Positions 44,401 through 53,569 of a DNA stretch of 64,000 nt are shown in pieces. The stretch lies in NCBI GenBank assembly GCA_024404815.1, contig JAKSPL010000005.1:1-64000 (forward strand), written 5' to 3'. Below the pieces are notes generated by a model. The model ran no database searches and was not told the origin of the DNA. It saw nothing but the letters and a program-made list of their open reading frames with translations. Origin of the DNA: Oscillospiraceae bacterium (GTDB lineage: Bacteria; Bacillota; Clostridia; Oscillospirales; Ruminococcaceae). Position 1 is the stretch's first letter; the number at the start of each line of letters is the position of its first letter. The translations under genes and the position numbers were made by a program.

Positions 44401-47400
44401 AGCCTGTGCAACGGTTTCTTCGTATCTGCTGGGATCTTCATTGATGACCAGATTGAGCGGGGTATCAATGTATTCGCCTGTTTCGATAAAGCAGCGGACG
44501 AATACATTCTTTTGTGTACGGAAGTCAGAGGTTTCGAGATTATCAAAGACTGCCGTGTTGCCTTCGGGTGTGCAGGTATCGAGAGTTCTCTGATCCTGCA
44601 TGAGCTGGTATTTGGTAATACCATCCACGCCGGTTGCATGGATCTCGAACTGTTTTCCGTCACCGACCATCAGCGAATAGGAGCTGCGGAGCAGGTTGTG
44701 GTAGCGGGAATTTTCTACGAGATATGCACTGACAAGCTGGTAATCCGCCTCGTCATAATCGCCGTGAAGGATGATGGTATCAGAGATACCGGTGCTGGTA
44801 AAGTGGAAGTTCGGATCGTAGTAGCGGTCGTAACCATCTTTCTGTGCGGTGACATAGTACTTTTTGGTCGGATCGCCGCGCGGGATAATGATTCTGCCGC
44901 GTTCATCGGTATCGCCTTCGCCGAGTATAACCTTCTTGTTGTTTTCATAGGAGTATACGCAGACATGGGCGTCAGAGAGTTCGCGGCGTGCGTTGTTGCG
45001 GACTGCAAAGAGGAAGTCCTTTTCGCGGTCGAACGCAATGCCGTAGAACAGGGAATTGGTATCGACTCTCGAAACGGGCGTAATGCTGACAGTAACCTTT
45101 GCATCGCCCTGCACTTTTGCTTCGAGGGTATCGCCGATAGCACTGAGGGTCTTGAAATTGTATTCGCCGTTGAACCCTGTGATGCTGTATAGGAGACTGA
45201 ATGTTTCACCGGGGTTGAGGGTTTCGACAACATTCGGCATTTCATCGAGGACTTTGAGGATCTTGTCCTTACCGGTGAATCGGGACTGAATGAGGGTTGC
45301 AGTACCGAGAGCCAGTTCGGAGTAGTTGATTTCATAGAGCTGGTCTTTGATGTCTGCACCGACCTCATATACAGGGATAGAGGAAACGTTCTTGATCGCA
45401 ACTTCTGCGAGCAGACGGTTGCCTGCGATATAGGGGTTCAGATTGACATGAATGTCAAGTGCAGAACTGCCGATGACATTGATTTTCTGTTCGGATACAA
45501 AATTTCTGGAAACAGATTCGTTGAATTTCGAGAGTACCGCGCTGAAATCTGCGGAAACATTATATGAACCTTTTGCGTCACCGCGAACGATCCACGAAGC
45601 TTCTGCGGAGCTCTGACCGGCAATGTCGCCGAGTGTAACAGTACGCGGAGAGGAATTCTCCTCCATAATGGTCAGACCTGCGGGAACATTGAGGGTGACA
45701 GCAGTATTCTGGAGGGTATATTCGGTATCTGCGTTGTTTGTAACGATCAGGCTGACTTTGAAGAATTCTTTCAGCGACTGAACTTCTGTCGGAATGTTCA
45801 TCAGAACGATCGCTGAGATCTCCTCATTCTTGTCGAACTGTACAGAGTGGACTTCATAGCCTTTTTCTCTTAATTCGTCGGGGAGATAGAAACGATGTTC
45901 ATCGTAGTCATAGAACATCTTCAGTTCTTCCTTGGAGTGGATCACGTCGGAATAGCAGATCTGAACATCAATTCGGACGATGTTGAGATTCTGACGGCTT
46001 GTGACGTCAATGCCTGCTGCCTTGATTTCGGACAGCGACATACGGGAGATCTTGAAGGTTGCGTCCACGATCTCGTCACAGACAACAGAGAAGTCAACTT
46101 TGTTTTCTGCGCCTGCGATCAGCGTGACAGTTTTGGTAACAGGGAGATAGTTCGAACCGAAAACGCCGATTTCGTGGTCGCCGTCGGTTGCGGTAAAGGA
46201 AACAAAGCCGTTTTCGTCGGTAACATAAGTGACCTGTTCATCTGTTCCGACATCTACGTAGACGGTTGCATTTTTCGCAGCGGTACCTGCTGTTGTCTTG
46301 ACATTTACAAGGACTTTTGCGATGTGCGAAGCGTCTTCAACGACAATGGTCTTGGTGCAGCTCTTGGAAATGCCGTCGGAATTGCTGCACGTAAGGGTAG
46401 CAGTGTAAGTACCCGTTTCTGCGTAGGTGTGCTGGAATTTTGCAGCGGAAACCTTAGAAGCGGTGTCGGTGGAGCCGTCACCGTAGTCGAGGACGACAGA
46501 GGTGATCTCGTCAGCGTTCTGCGAAGCAGTCGCATCAAAGAAGTAGGATGCACCGAGCTGCTGCGGAGAATCGACATTCAGAACAGGGCGAGGGATCGAC
46601 TGTACTTGAATCGGTTCTTCGGTGACAGAATTCTTGTTGCCCGTGGTCTGTGTTGCGAGAACGCGGTAAACATAAGTGCCGGATTCTTCCAGTCTGGTAT
46701 CAGAGAAAGTATAATGGGTGGTGTCAGGAGTCGGACGAATCGAACCGAGGCAGTATTCTTTTCCGCCGTTGACAGTACGGAACACTTCGAACAATGCGGT
46801 TTGTGAAACGTCAGGGGAATCCCAGGAAATCAGCACCTGCGAATCGCCTTTTGTAATGGTGAGGTTTGTGATTTCGGTTTTTCCGTTGTTGACGATATAA
46901 GAATAGTCTTTCGGTTCAGACGAATTGCCTGCTGCATCCGTTGCAACGACACGGATCTTGACGGTCTTTGCATCGAGGACAGCGTCAGGCAGTTCACCGA
47001 TGATGTGGAGCTGTTTTTTGTCAGCAGAGAATTCCGTTGTGCCCGAAAAAGCAGTCCAGCTATCGGAATCGTCAGCTGCATAGGAGAGATCAATCGAAGC
47101 CATTGCGACCTCATCCTTTGCAATGACCTGGAATGTTCTTGCAGATTCGCAGATGATATCATTGTAGGAGAGGTATACGCTGTTGATGACAGGAGCGGTT
47201 TCATCCTTTGCATAGTGGATGGAAACTGGCTCAGAGTATTGGCTCATGTTTTCGAGGCTGTCGAAGGAAGCGATACGATAATAATAGGTAGTGTCGGGAC
47301 GAACAGTTGTATCGGTGTACTGCGTGGAGTAGAAACGGTTGGAAATGTATTCAATGCTTGAAAAGCTTTCGGATGTGGAGCGTTCCAGCTGATAGGACGC

Positions 47401-49893
47401 AGCGGTTTCAGGCGCGGTCCATGTGAGCTTGATGCCGTTTGTCAGCTGTTCAGCAGTGACATCTTCGATCGCAGCAGGGGGCGTGACATCAGCGGTAATG
47501 GTAATGATTTCCGCTTCATCGGGATTACCGACATTGCCATAAGCGTCCCGTGCGTAGACACGGACATAAACAGGGCCATCTACCAGATTGCTTTCGTACA
47601 ATGTAAAATAGTAGTTGCTGCTGGAATGGGTAGTCCAGTTTTCCTTGTCCTGAGATAATTGAATATAGTATGTTGTAATGGCGGAGTTATCTACTGCTTT
47701 AATGGTGAAATATGCAGCGGCTCTTGAAGAGATAACTTGCGGGCAGGAAACATCTGTGATCACAGGGGGCGCAATGTCATACGGTGTTTCAAAAACGAAC
47801 GGTTCAGAAACCGCACCGACATTGCCTGTCTGGTCAACAGCAGCGACAGTAATAGAATATTCCACACCTGCGGACAGACCTGTCAGGCTGATACCGAGCT
47901 GAGTGTTGACAGTATAGGTTTTGACGGTGCTGCCTGTAGAGAGGTAAACCAGGAAAGCAGAGAAATCTTCGTCTGCAACATCATTCCATTGAATGACAGC
48001 AGAAGTCGGCTGCGCAGGTTCTTTCAGGCTGACGCCGGTGACTGCTTCCGGAGCGGTGTTGTCGAAATCGAGGGTGACAATGGAAGTTTCAAGGCTCTGG
48101 TTGCCGGCGGCATCGTAAGCCATTGCTTTGAGCTGATAGATACCGTCTTTGTAATCGGCGGTATCGAGTGTCCATCTGCCCTCTGTGCCGTCTGCGGTAA
48201 ACAGGTCATTCCATGTTTTGCCTTCATCTTCAGAGATCAGACAGGCAACATGGTCCATGCGGCTGTTGTCCGAAGCGCGGACAATTACAGTGTTTTCGCC
48301 GCTGAGACGAGCATTCTTTGTGGGGTAGAAATAGGTGATTTCAGGTTGTACGGTGTCTGCTTCCGGCTTCACGGTCACGAGATTGCTCATTTCGCTTTCG
48401 ATACCGTAGCCGTTGACCGCGGTGACACCATAGGTGTATTCGAGGGTTGCATCGAGTTTTGTATCAGTATAGTCCAGCTTGGAGCGGCTGTCGATGGTGC
48501 CGATCAGCTGGAGTTCCTTGTCATCAGGTGTCTGACGATATACGCGGTAGCCTGTGACATCTGCTTCGGGGGCAATTTCCCATGTCAGAGTAGCGGTTTC
48601 GCCGCCGGCATAGCCCTGAATGGTCAGCGGTGCAGGCTGAGAGTTCTGAATAAAGACGGAGATCTCAGCAGAATCTGTTGCACCGTCCAGATCGGTAACA
48701 GTGACCTTGACAGGATATTCTTCTGAAGCAAGTGCAGAAACGTCAAGGTGATGTGTCCATTCTGTGATACCCTCCGGATCAAATTTCACCGTGTCTTTCA
48801 CAGCAGTCTTTCCGGTTCCGACCAGGATGGTCATTTCAGACAAGACTGTTTTCTGTGCGAGTTTCACAGTCAGATCACAATTTGTGAACGCAACTGAATC
48901 AGCAGGGAATGCCGCACTTTCGATTTTCGGTGCGGCTGTGGTGACAGTCAGCGGGAGAGAGGGGTCTGTCTGGTCACCGTTCACATTATAGGCACAGACG
49001 GTATATGTATATTCGGGATCGGGAGCCAGATCTGTGTCAAGATATGAGGTTTCGACGGAGTCTGCGATCTGTTCGCCGTTACGGAAAATACCGAAGCCGG
49101 ATACAGGAGCTTCCGAATAGGGCATTTCCCAGCTGAGCATGACAGATTTGGAAGAGATACCGTCAGCGACGAGTGCGACAGGGGAGAAGGTGTCGTAAAC
49201 GGTAACGTTCGCTGTCGGGTCTTCGGAATGATAATAGTTCAGTTCGGAGTCGTAGACATTGGAAACATCAAGCGAAACGGGAATATCGCCGCTCAGATCC
49301 GAGTGGAAGGTCAGCGATGCAATTTTACCACGGTTGAGTTCCAGATCGCTTGCCAGACCGAACACGCGGATGGCGTTGCCTTTGACGATCGTTCTCGCTG
49401 AGCCTGTGCAGGCAGCAGATTTCGGGGTCAGACCGTTCGGTACATGGAAGACAAAGTCGTATGCTGCAATGTCTTTGGACCAGTCAACGATCGAGAAATC
49501 AAGCGTCGCGTCCTCGCCGACAAAGCAAGCCGAATCTGTCAGGGCGAAGGTCAGCGAATCATCGAGGTAATCGCCGTAGGGCGCAGGGAGCGCCTTTCTT
49601 GTTTTTTTGACATACTGGTCAACTGCGAGTGCATCGGCGGCATCAACGATACCATTATTATTGGCATCGTATTGTTCAAAGCCGTCAATGGAGGAGATGG
49701 TTTCGATGGACGAGGCGATGACATCTAAAATGGCATCCCTGTCCTTTTCGTCAATGGAGCCATCACCATTGACATCTGCGCTGAAAGCGGGAGCTGTTTC
49801 ATCAGCTGCGACTGCAATCGTCGGAGACAAATTACTCAGCAGGAGGGAAACCGCTGTCAGTCCGCAAAGGGTTTTGAGAAATCCTTGTTTCAT
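41467..49893 (-). CDS. giant secreted protein with dockerins at both ends and a cohesin-like module
   Basis: The 2,808-residue product has a signal peptide (GLTAVSLLLSNLSPTIAVAA) and an N-terminal dockerin (39-98; ADVNGDGSIDEKDRDAILD and YDANNNGIVDAADALAV). A beta-rich module at 113-233 resembles a cohesin (VGEDATLDFSI, YDFVFHVPNGLTPKSA, GKIASLTFHS, GDIPVSLDVSNVYDS). A long run of fibronectin III and Ig-like domains extends to about 1100. It is followed by a PKD domain (about 1105-1190; VVLDYGDGSTDTASK, YAETGTYTATLTCSN), a carboxypeptidase-regulatory-like domain (about 1195-1270), further beta domains, and an unusual glycine- and aromatic-rich region (1850-2090). A propeller-like region (about 2124-2500), two CARDB-like domains (2509-2711) and a C-terminal dockerin (GDVDYNGVIDSDDADL, TDVNQDGVSNADDANM) complete it. 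No catalytic residues were recognised. A linking or scaffolding role is my inference. Confidence 0.88.
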   Translation of the reverse strand: MKQGFLKTLCGLTAVSLLLSNLSPTIAVAADETAPAFSADVNGDGSIDEKDRDAILDVIASSIETISSIDGFEQYDANNNGIVDAADALAVDQYVKKTRKALPAPYGDYLDDSLTFALTDSACFVGEDATLDFSIVDWSKDIAAYDFVFHVPNGLTPKSAACTGSARTIVKGNAIRVFGLASDLELNRGKIASLTFHSDLSGDIPVSLDVSNVYDSELNYYHSEDPTANVTVYDTFSPVALVADGISSKSVMLSWEMPYSEAPVSGFGIFRNGEQIADSVETSYLDTDLAPDPEYTYTVCAYNVNGDQTDPSLPLTVTTAAPKIESAAFPADSVAFTNCDLTVKLAQKTVLSEMTILVGTGKTAVKDTVKFDPEGITEWTHHLDVSALASEEYPVKVTVTDLDGATDSAEISVFIQNSQPAPLTIQGYAGGETATLTWEIAPEADVTGYRVYRQTPDDKELQLIGTIDSRSKLDYTDTKLDATLEYTYGVTAVNGYGIESEMSNLVTVKPEADTVQPEITYFYPTKNARLSGENTVIVRASDNSRMDHVACLISEDEGKTWNDLFTADGTEGRWTLDTADYKDGIYQLKAMAYDAAGNQSLETSIVTLDFDNTAPEAVTGVSLKEPAQPTSAVIQWNDVADEDFSAFLVYLSTGSTVKTYTVNTQLGISLTGLSAGVEYSITVAAVDQTGNVGAVSEPFVFETPYDIAPPVITDVSCPQVISSRAAAYFTIKAVDNSAITTYYIQLSQDKENWTTHSSSNYYFTLYESNLVDGPVYVRVYARDAYGNVGNPDEAEIITITADVTPPAAIEDVTAEQLTNGIKLTWTAPETAASYQLERSTSESFSSIEYISNRFYSTQYTDTTVRPDTTYYYRIASFDSLENMSQYSEPVSIHYAKDETAPVINSVYLSYNDIICESARTFQVIAKDEVAMASIDLSYAADDSDSWTAFSGTTEFSADKKQLHIIGELPDAVLDAKTVKIRVVATDAAGNSSEPKDYSYIVNNGKTEITNLTITKGDSQVLISWDSPDVSQTALFEVFRTVNGGKEYCLGSIRPTPDTTHYTFSDTRLEESGTYVYRVLATQTTGNKNSVTEEPIQVQSIPRPVLNVDSPQQLGASYFFDATASQNADEITSVVLDYGDGSTDTASKVSAAKFQHTYAETGTYTATLTCSNSDGISKSCTKTIVVEDASHIAKVLVNVKTTAGTAAKNATVYVDVGTDEQVTYVTDENGFVSFTATDGDHEIGVFGSNYLPVTKTVTLIAGAENKVDFSVVCDEIVDATFKISRMSLSEIKAAGIDVTSRQNLNIVRIDVQICYSDVIHSKEELKMFYDYDEHRFYLPDELREKGYEVHSVQFDKNEEISAIVLMNIPTEVQSLKEFFKVSLIVTNNADTEYTLQNTAVTLNVPAGLTIMEENSSPRTVTLGDIAGQSSAEASWIVRGDAKGSYNVSADFSAVLSKFNESVSRNFVSEQKINVIGSSALDIHVNLNPYIAGNRLLAEVAIKNVSSIPVYEVGADIKDQLYEINYSELALGTATLIQSRFTGKDKILKVLDEMPNVVETLNPGETFSLLYSITGFNGEYNFKTLSAIGDTLEAKVQGDAKVTVSITPVSRVDTNSLFYGIAFDREKDFLFAVRNNARRELSDAHVCVYSYENNKKVILGEGDTDERGRIIIPRGDPTKKYYVTAQKDGYDRYYDPNFHFTSTGISDTIILHGDYDEADYQLVSAYLVENSRYHNLLRSSYSLMVGDGKQFEIHATGVDGITKYQLMQDQRTLDTCTPEGNTAVFDNLETSDFRTQKNVFVRCFIETGEYIDTPLNLVINEDPSRYEETVAQAVANATAPESSVSVRIPDAIEFCAGMEINLKISAFSRGDVSVSMSVSNEGVVKFSATFNTKKKPEKTLAEGISDLDNILSDPKSHKEFKIGKGKGSFSISGYFEGTYDAKTGDHTFTGKVMANFSFNDTIFSGRTVIWVIPVYYGLDFGFTLSGGFMLSYSTKETEGWKFRVLLEASATLSAYGCAGAKVPGTSIGVGIGPKVSASSTFKFEFLPAKITLWNISGKVYLHVDYVIGSADIKLFDLFNVNIIPNDKVLSRDMIKSLGLSDIQAEEINAAIQEAAQQPSPETPKAIWNGTISASNALDILETNCAGTSNVQLIPYGDTAMMLWNSQNTERGKYNANYLAYSIYNTETGTWSEPKAVDDNKNIDVLSAAVATENGIYVAYQEIDTEYADDDTIDFAEFSKHYTITTCRFDAETGTFTDFNTMPAAAEGTHANIPSFIEATDGTLYLIWSENTNGSFTSADTDNVLRYATLGEDGWSEPQTFVQNITSPDSFVCLCNELGAPVIAYFSDKDCDPATTDDIQLIVADMEGTTHVLAEGALSHLYSGELPQGGNGLLWMNQSQFNYSVNLSDAAEMDTPAGYLMNGFTVCGNRMLFTAPSDNGSVLCSVEYDAESQSFSKPVVLSQSADISLTAPQTIAVGDTMLYALHGLQFVSTEDSFSSANLLLGGKIAETTNVKLDKVSFSASDAKANEAFPITLSITNDGTKAVSKVTASLIGHDEAVIDSAEIATDLGSGQSGQFTFSPKLPADFLTEYYEIRIAADGEETNSEDNSAQLNLALTDLTLTSYIEYVGDDEDVTIIVENKGNLPTTAYIKAENSNEETMRLIPDEIAPHSSVIFTVDGKELLGTAYRDFVTLTVVSDAVEDFNEGNNMQTLILSQGGFHDEILGDVDYNGVIDSDDADLALKYFLDTMIGSEPCITEAQANMTDVNQDGVSNADDANMILLYYLNTMMGLTTDPLPVFIDSYFTGGTAE

Positions 49894-49938
49894 GGGAACA
49901 TCCTTTCTATAAAATTTCGGTATAAAACACCATCCTAA

Positions 49939-49967
49939 ATTATATCACTATAAGGGCTTGCTGTCAA
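49939..49967 (-). promoter_or_regulatory. consensus promoter of the giant-protein operon
   Basis: On the minus strand a perfect TTGACA and a perfect TATAAT are spaced by 17 bases, 45 bases upstream of the start codon. This is the best sigma-A match in the window. Confidence 0.88.
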
Positions 49968-50222
49968 TAATATATTGTATCCTGTTTTTGTATGTCAGGC
50001 GATAAAGTTAAATGATAGATTTATAGAAATAGAATAAAAATAACGCATATATGATTAAAATATTCGCACATTGCTGTTATATAATCTGATTAAACAATAG
50101 AAATATCAAGTGAAAAATATACAGAACGGATTTCTTTCGCAAAGTTGTTTCGAAAATCAACAATCTACGCGGATTTTGCAGAGCCATCAGAGCAGGCAGA
50201 GAAAATGAATTGCAAAAAAACA

Positions 50223-50251
50223 TTGCAATTTCCGAAAGAGTATGGTATACT
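50223..50251 (+). promoter_or_regulatory. promoter of lepA
   Basis: TTGCAA and TATACT are spaced by 17 bases, 35 bases before the TTG start of lepA. Confidence 0.72.
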
Positions 50252-50286
50252 GTATAAGAATGTATCAAGAAACGGAGGAACCACTT

Positions 50287-52089
50287 TTGGCAAATCAGAA
50301 TATCCGCAATTTTTGTATCATCGCGCATATTGACCACGGCAAATCGACACTTGCCGACCGCATTCTGGAAAAGACCTGTGCTGTTGCCGTCCGCGATATG
50401 GAGGAGCAGCTGTTAGACAATATGGATATCGAGCGTGAGCGCGGCATTACGATCAAGGCACGCGCAGTCGCGCTGGATTATACTGCAAAAGATGGGGAAA
50501 CCTATCGCTTCAATCTGATAGATACCCCCGGTCATGTGGACTTTAACTATGAGGTCAGCCGTTCGCTTGCCGCTTGTGAGGGTGCGCTGCTGATCGTGGA
50601 TGCCTCTCAGGGCATTGAAGCACAGACACTTGCGAATACTTATCTTGCGGTAGAAGCGGATCTGGAACTAGTACCGGTTATCAATAAGATTGATTTGCCG
50701 TCCGCAGAGCCTGAACGTGTCGCGCAGGAAGTGGAATCCGTCATTGGTATTCCCGCGCTGGATGCGCCGCGTGTATCTGCAAAGATGGGAACAAATATCG
50801 AAGAAGTACTGGAGCGTATCGTCACAGATATTCCTGCACCGCAGGGCGATGAAAATGCGCCGCTGCAGGCTCTTATTTTCGACAGCTATTATGATTCCTA
50901 CAAGGGTGTTATTATCTATGTCCGCCTGAAAGAGGGTACGGTAAAAGTTGGTGACCGCATCCGTCTGATGGCAACTGGCGCAGAGTTTACGATCGTCGAA
51001 GCAGGTGTCATGAGTGCATCCGAGCACATCAATCGCGGCAGCCTTACCGCAGGCGAAGTCGGCTACCTGACCGCATCCATCAAGAGCATTGGCGAAACAC
51101 GTGTGGGCGATACGGTAACGCTTGCAGAGAATCCGTGCGCAGAGCCGCTGCCCGGCTACCGCAAAGTCAGCCCGATGGTCTTTTCTGGTATCTACCCTGC
51201 GGACGGCGCACACTACAACGACCTACGTGATGCACTCGAAAAATTGCAGCTGAACGATGCCGCTCTGACGTTTGAACCAGAAACTTCGATCGCGTTGGGC
51301 TTTGGATTCCGCTGCGGTTTCTTGGGACTGCTTCATATGGAAATTATTCAGGAACGTCTGGAACGCGAGTATGACCTTGATTTGGTCACGACCGCGCCGT
51401 CCGTTATTTATCGTGTCACGCTGACAAACGGCGAGGTCATGATGATCGATAACCCGTCGAATTATCCGAATCCTGCCAATATTGCAGATGCAGAGGAGCC
51501 TGTGGTAAAGGCGGATATTCTCGCACCGAAAGAATATGTCGGCGGTATTATGGATCTCTGTCAGGAACGCCGCGGCGTATTCAAGGATATGCAGTATATT
51601 GATGACAACCGTGTGAACCTGCACTATACGCTGCCGCTGAACGAAATTATCTACGACTTTTTCGATGCATTGAAATCCCGTACACGCGGCTATGCGTCGC
51701 TTGACTACGAGCTTGCAGGCTATGAGCCGTCAAAGCTTGTCAAGCTGGATTTCATGCTGAACGGCGATATTGTCGATGCGCTGTCATTCATTGTGCATAC
51801 GGACAAGGCGTACCCGAGAGCGCGTAAGATCGCAGAAAAACTGAAAGAAAACATTCCGCGTCAGTTGTTTGAGGTTCCGATTCAGGCAGCGATCGGCGGA
51901 AAGATCATCGCACGCGAAACGGTCAAGGCAATGCGCAAAGACGTTCTTGCGAAGTGCTACGGCGGCGATATTACGCGAAAGAAGAAGCTGCTCGAAAAGC
52001 AGAAAGAGGGCAAAAAGAGAATGCGTCAGCTGGGAACGGTCGAAGTCCCGTCCGAGGCATTCATGGCAGTCCTCAAATTTGACGAATAA
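50287..52089 (+). CDS. lepA: elongation factor 4 (LepA) GTPase
   Basis: LepA is a ribosome-associated GTPase linked to back-translocation or ribosome maturation. The 600-residue protein shows G1 [23 protein letters not shown], the EF-G-like domains and the family-specific C-terminus [21 protein letters not shown] place the start at TTG 50287, giving [20 protein letters not shown], because ACGGAGGAACC precedes it and the length then fits the family. An upstream ATG (50242) lies within the promoter. Confidence 0.97.
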   Translation: MANQNIRNFCIIAHIDHGKSTLADRILEKTCAVAVRDMEEQLLDNMDIERERGITIKARAVALDYTAKDGETYRFNLIDTPGHVDFNYEVSRSLAACEGALLIVDASQGIEAQTLANTYLAVEADLELVPVINKIDLPSAEPERVAQEVESVIGIPALDAPRVSAKMGTNIEEVLERIVTDIPAPQGDENAPLQALIFDSYYDSYKGVIIYVRLKEGTVKVGDRIRLMATGAEFTIVEAGVMSASEHINRGSLTAGEVGYLTASIKSIGETRVGDTVTLAENPCAEPLPGYRKVSPMVFSGIYPADGAHYNDLRDALEKLQLNDAALTFEPETSIALGFGFRCGFLGLLHMEIIQERLEREYDLDLVTTAPSVIYRVTLTNGEVMMIDNPSNYPNPANIADAEEPVVKADILAPKEYVGGIMDLCQERRGVFKDMQYIDDNRVNLHYTLPLNEIIYDFFDALKSRTRGYASLDYELAGYEPSKLVKLDFMLNGDIVDALSFIVHTDKAYPRARKIAEKLKENIPRQLFEVPIQAAIGGKIIARETVKAMRKDVLAKCYGGDITRKKKLLEKQKEGKKRMRQLGTVEVPSEAFMAVLKFDE

Positions 52090-52113
52090 GTGCATACAAA
52101 AGGAGAAGTCCCA

Positions 52114-52428
52114 ATGAAATTTACCTGTCCGATCTGCGGAGAGAAAACCTTTTCACCGCTGCTGAAAGCAAGAGCTGGCGGAATGTCCTCATCGGGGGCA
52201 CATTGCCCGTCCTGCGGCGGCAGATGCGTCAACGGAAAGCTGAACCTGATCGTCAATTCGGTGACAAGCGGCATTGCCTGCATCATGGTCTTTGTGACGT
52301 ATTTTCTGCATACGAATAAGACACAGCTCTTTCTGTTTGCTTTTTTGCCGATCGTAATTGCACTTGTGTTCAATTTCGTGTTCAATATGTTTTTTGGCAA
52401 ACTGACGGAAGCCATTAAGCACGAATGA
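52114..52428 (+). CDS. small zinc-ribbon membrane protein
   Basis: The 104-residue product begins with a probable zinc ribbon (MKFTCPICGEKTF and HCPSCGGRC), followed by two membrane segments (SVTSGIACIMVFVTYFL and LFLFAFLPIVIALVFNFVF). I do not recognise a family beyond zinc-ribbon membrane proteins. The start follows AAGGAGAAG. Its stop overlaps the hemW start (ATGA), so it is cotranslated with hemW. Confidence 0.75.
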   Translation: MKFTCPICGEKTFSPLLKARAGGMSSSGAHCPSCGGRCVNGKLNLIVNSVTSGIACIMVFVTYFLHTNKTQLFLFAFLPIVIALVFNFVFNMFFGKLTEAIKHE

Positions 52429-53510
52429 TGACGGGGATTTATATTCACGTACCGTTCTGCGCGAAAAAATGCCCGTACTGTGACTTTTATTCCTGTTCCT
52501 ACACCAAATCTGCGGCAGACGCTTTTGTAAAGGCGGTCTGCCGCAATTTGGATACGCTTGCGGAAGGAACGGATGTAGATACAGTCTATTTTGGAGGCGG
52601 AACACCGTCGCTGCTACAGACTGCATCAGTTGCGGAGATACTGGACAAGATAAGCGCGCGGTTTCACCTGCATCATCCTGAGATTACCTTGGAAGCGAAT
52701 CCGCGGACAATGACCGATGAAAAACTGCGCGGCTGGAAAACGGCAGGCATCAATCGTCTGTCTGTCGGTGTGCAGTCCTTTCGGGACGATTTGCTTGGGA
52801 CACTTGGGCGCAATCATACGGCGGAACAGGGGAAAGATGCCATATTTCGAGCAACTGCGGCAGGTTTTCAGAATTTGTCGCTTGACTTGATGCTTGGACT
52901 TGCAGGGCATACCGAAATGGTACTTGCGGAGGAGGTACAGACGGCACTTTCTCTGCCGATCACACATCTTTCTGTGTATCTGCTGAAAATCGAGGACGGC
53001 ACGCCATATGCGGAACAACCGCCGCTTCTGCTTGACGAGGACGAAATGGCAGACCGTTACTTACAGCTGCATGACTTACTGACCGCGGCAGGTTTTTCTC
53101 ACTATGAGATTTCCAATTTCGCGCGTTTGGGCTATGAGAGCCGTCATAACTGCAAATACTGGCGTTGTGAACCATATTTCGGTATCGGTCCTGCGGCACA
53201 TTCCTGTCTGAACGGAGAGCGGTTTGCTGTTCCGCGTGATTTGACTGCTTTCTGTATGTCAGAGCAACAGCCGACCGAGTTGACAGACGCATCTCCTTGC
53301 GGCGCGGCGGAACGTATTATGCTGGCAATGCGGCTGAAAGAGGGAATACTGCTTTCGGATTATCCGTTGGAACGGGAATGTCTGCTCCGCAATGCAAAAC
53401 CGTTTCTTTCGACCTATCTGTATCTGGATGGTGAAAGGCTGACCATGACACCTGAGGGCTGGCTCGTATCTAATTCTGTTTTGGTATCGCTTCTTCGCGG
53501 CATATTATAA
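52425..53510 (+). CDS. hemW: radical SAM heme chaperone HemW
   Basis: The 361-residue protein has the radical SAM motif FCAKKCPYCDF near its N-terminus, FGGGTPSLL, TLEANPRT, LSVGVQSF and the HemW signature SRHNCKYWR. HemW-type proteins bind heme and act as heme chaperones; they are close relatives of the coproporphyrinogen dehydrogenase HemN. Translation can start at either of two adjacent ATGs (52425 or 52428). The lepA-hemW neighbourhood is common in Firmicutes, where hemW usually precedes hrcA-grpE-dnaK; those genes are not present here. Confidence 0.93.
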   Translation: MMTGIYIHVPFCAKKCPYCDFYSCSYTKSAADAFVKAVCRNLDTLAEGTDVDTVYFGGGTPSLLQTASVAEILDKISARFHLHHPEITLEANPRTMTDEKLRGWKTAGINRLSVGVQSFRDDLLGTLGRNHTAEQGKDAIFRATAAGFQNLSLDLMLGLAGHTEMVLAEEVQTALSLPITHLSVYLLKIEDGTPYAEQPPLLLDEDEMADRYLQLHDLLTAAGFSHYEISNFARLGYESRHNCKYWRCEPYFGIGPAAHSCLNGERFAVPRDLTAFCMSEQQPTELTDASPCGAAERIMLAMRLKEGILLSDYPLERECLLRNAKPFLSTYLYLDGERLTMTPEGWLVSNSVLVSLLRGIL

Positions 53511-53514
53511 TAAT

Positions 53515-53550
53515 AGAAACACCGCCGTATCGGTTTACGGCGGTGTTTTT
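53515..53550. terminator. bidirectional terminator between hemW and the subtilisin gene
   Basis: A 13-bp stem (AAACACCGCCGTA with TACGGCGGTGTTT) is followed by T residues and preceded by A residues. Confidence 0.92.
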
Positions 53551-53569
53551 GTGCTATAAATGAAATCTG

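Larger units (their letters stand above)
49894..50286. other. divergent promoter region between the giant operon and lepA
   Basis: These 393 AT-rich bases hold a promoter for each direction, listed separately, and no gene I can support. The central 200 bases show no hairpin or repeat of note. Confidence 0.6.

Noticed and set aside
50077..50337. 86-codon minus-strand frame in the lepA promoter region
   Set aside because: It covers two promoters and the lepA start, and its composition is that of AT-rich non-coding DNA.
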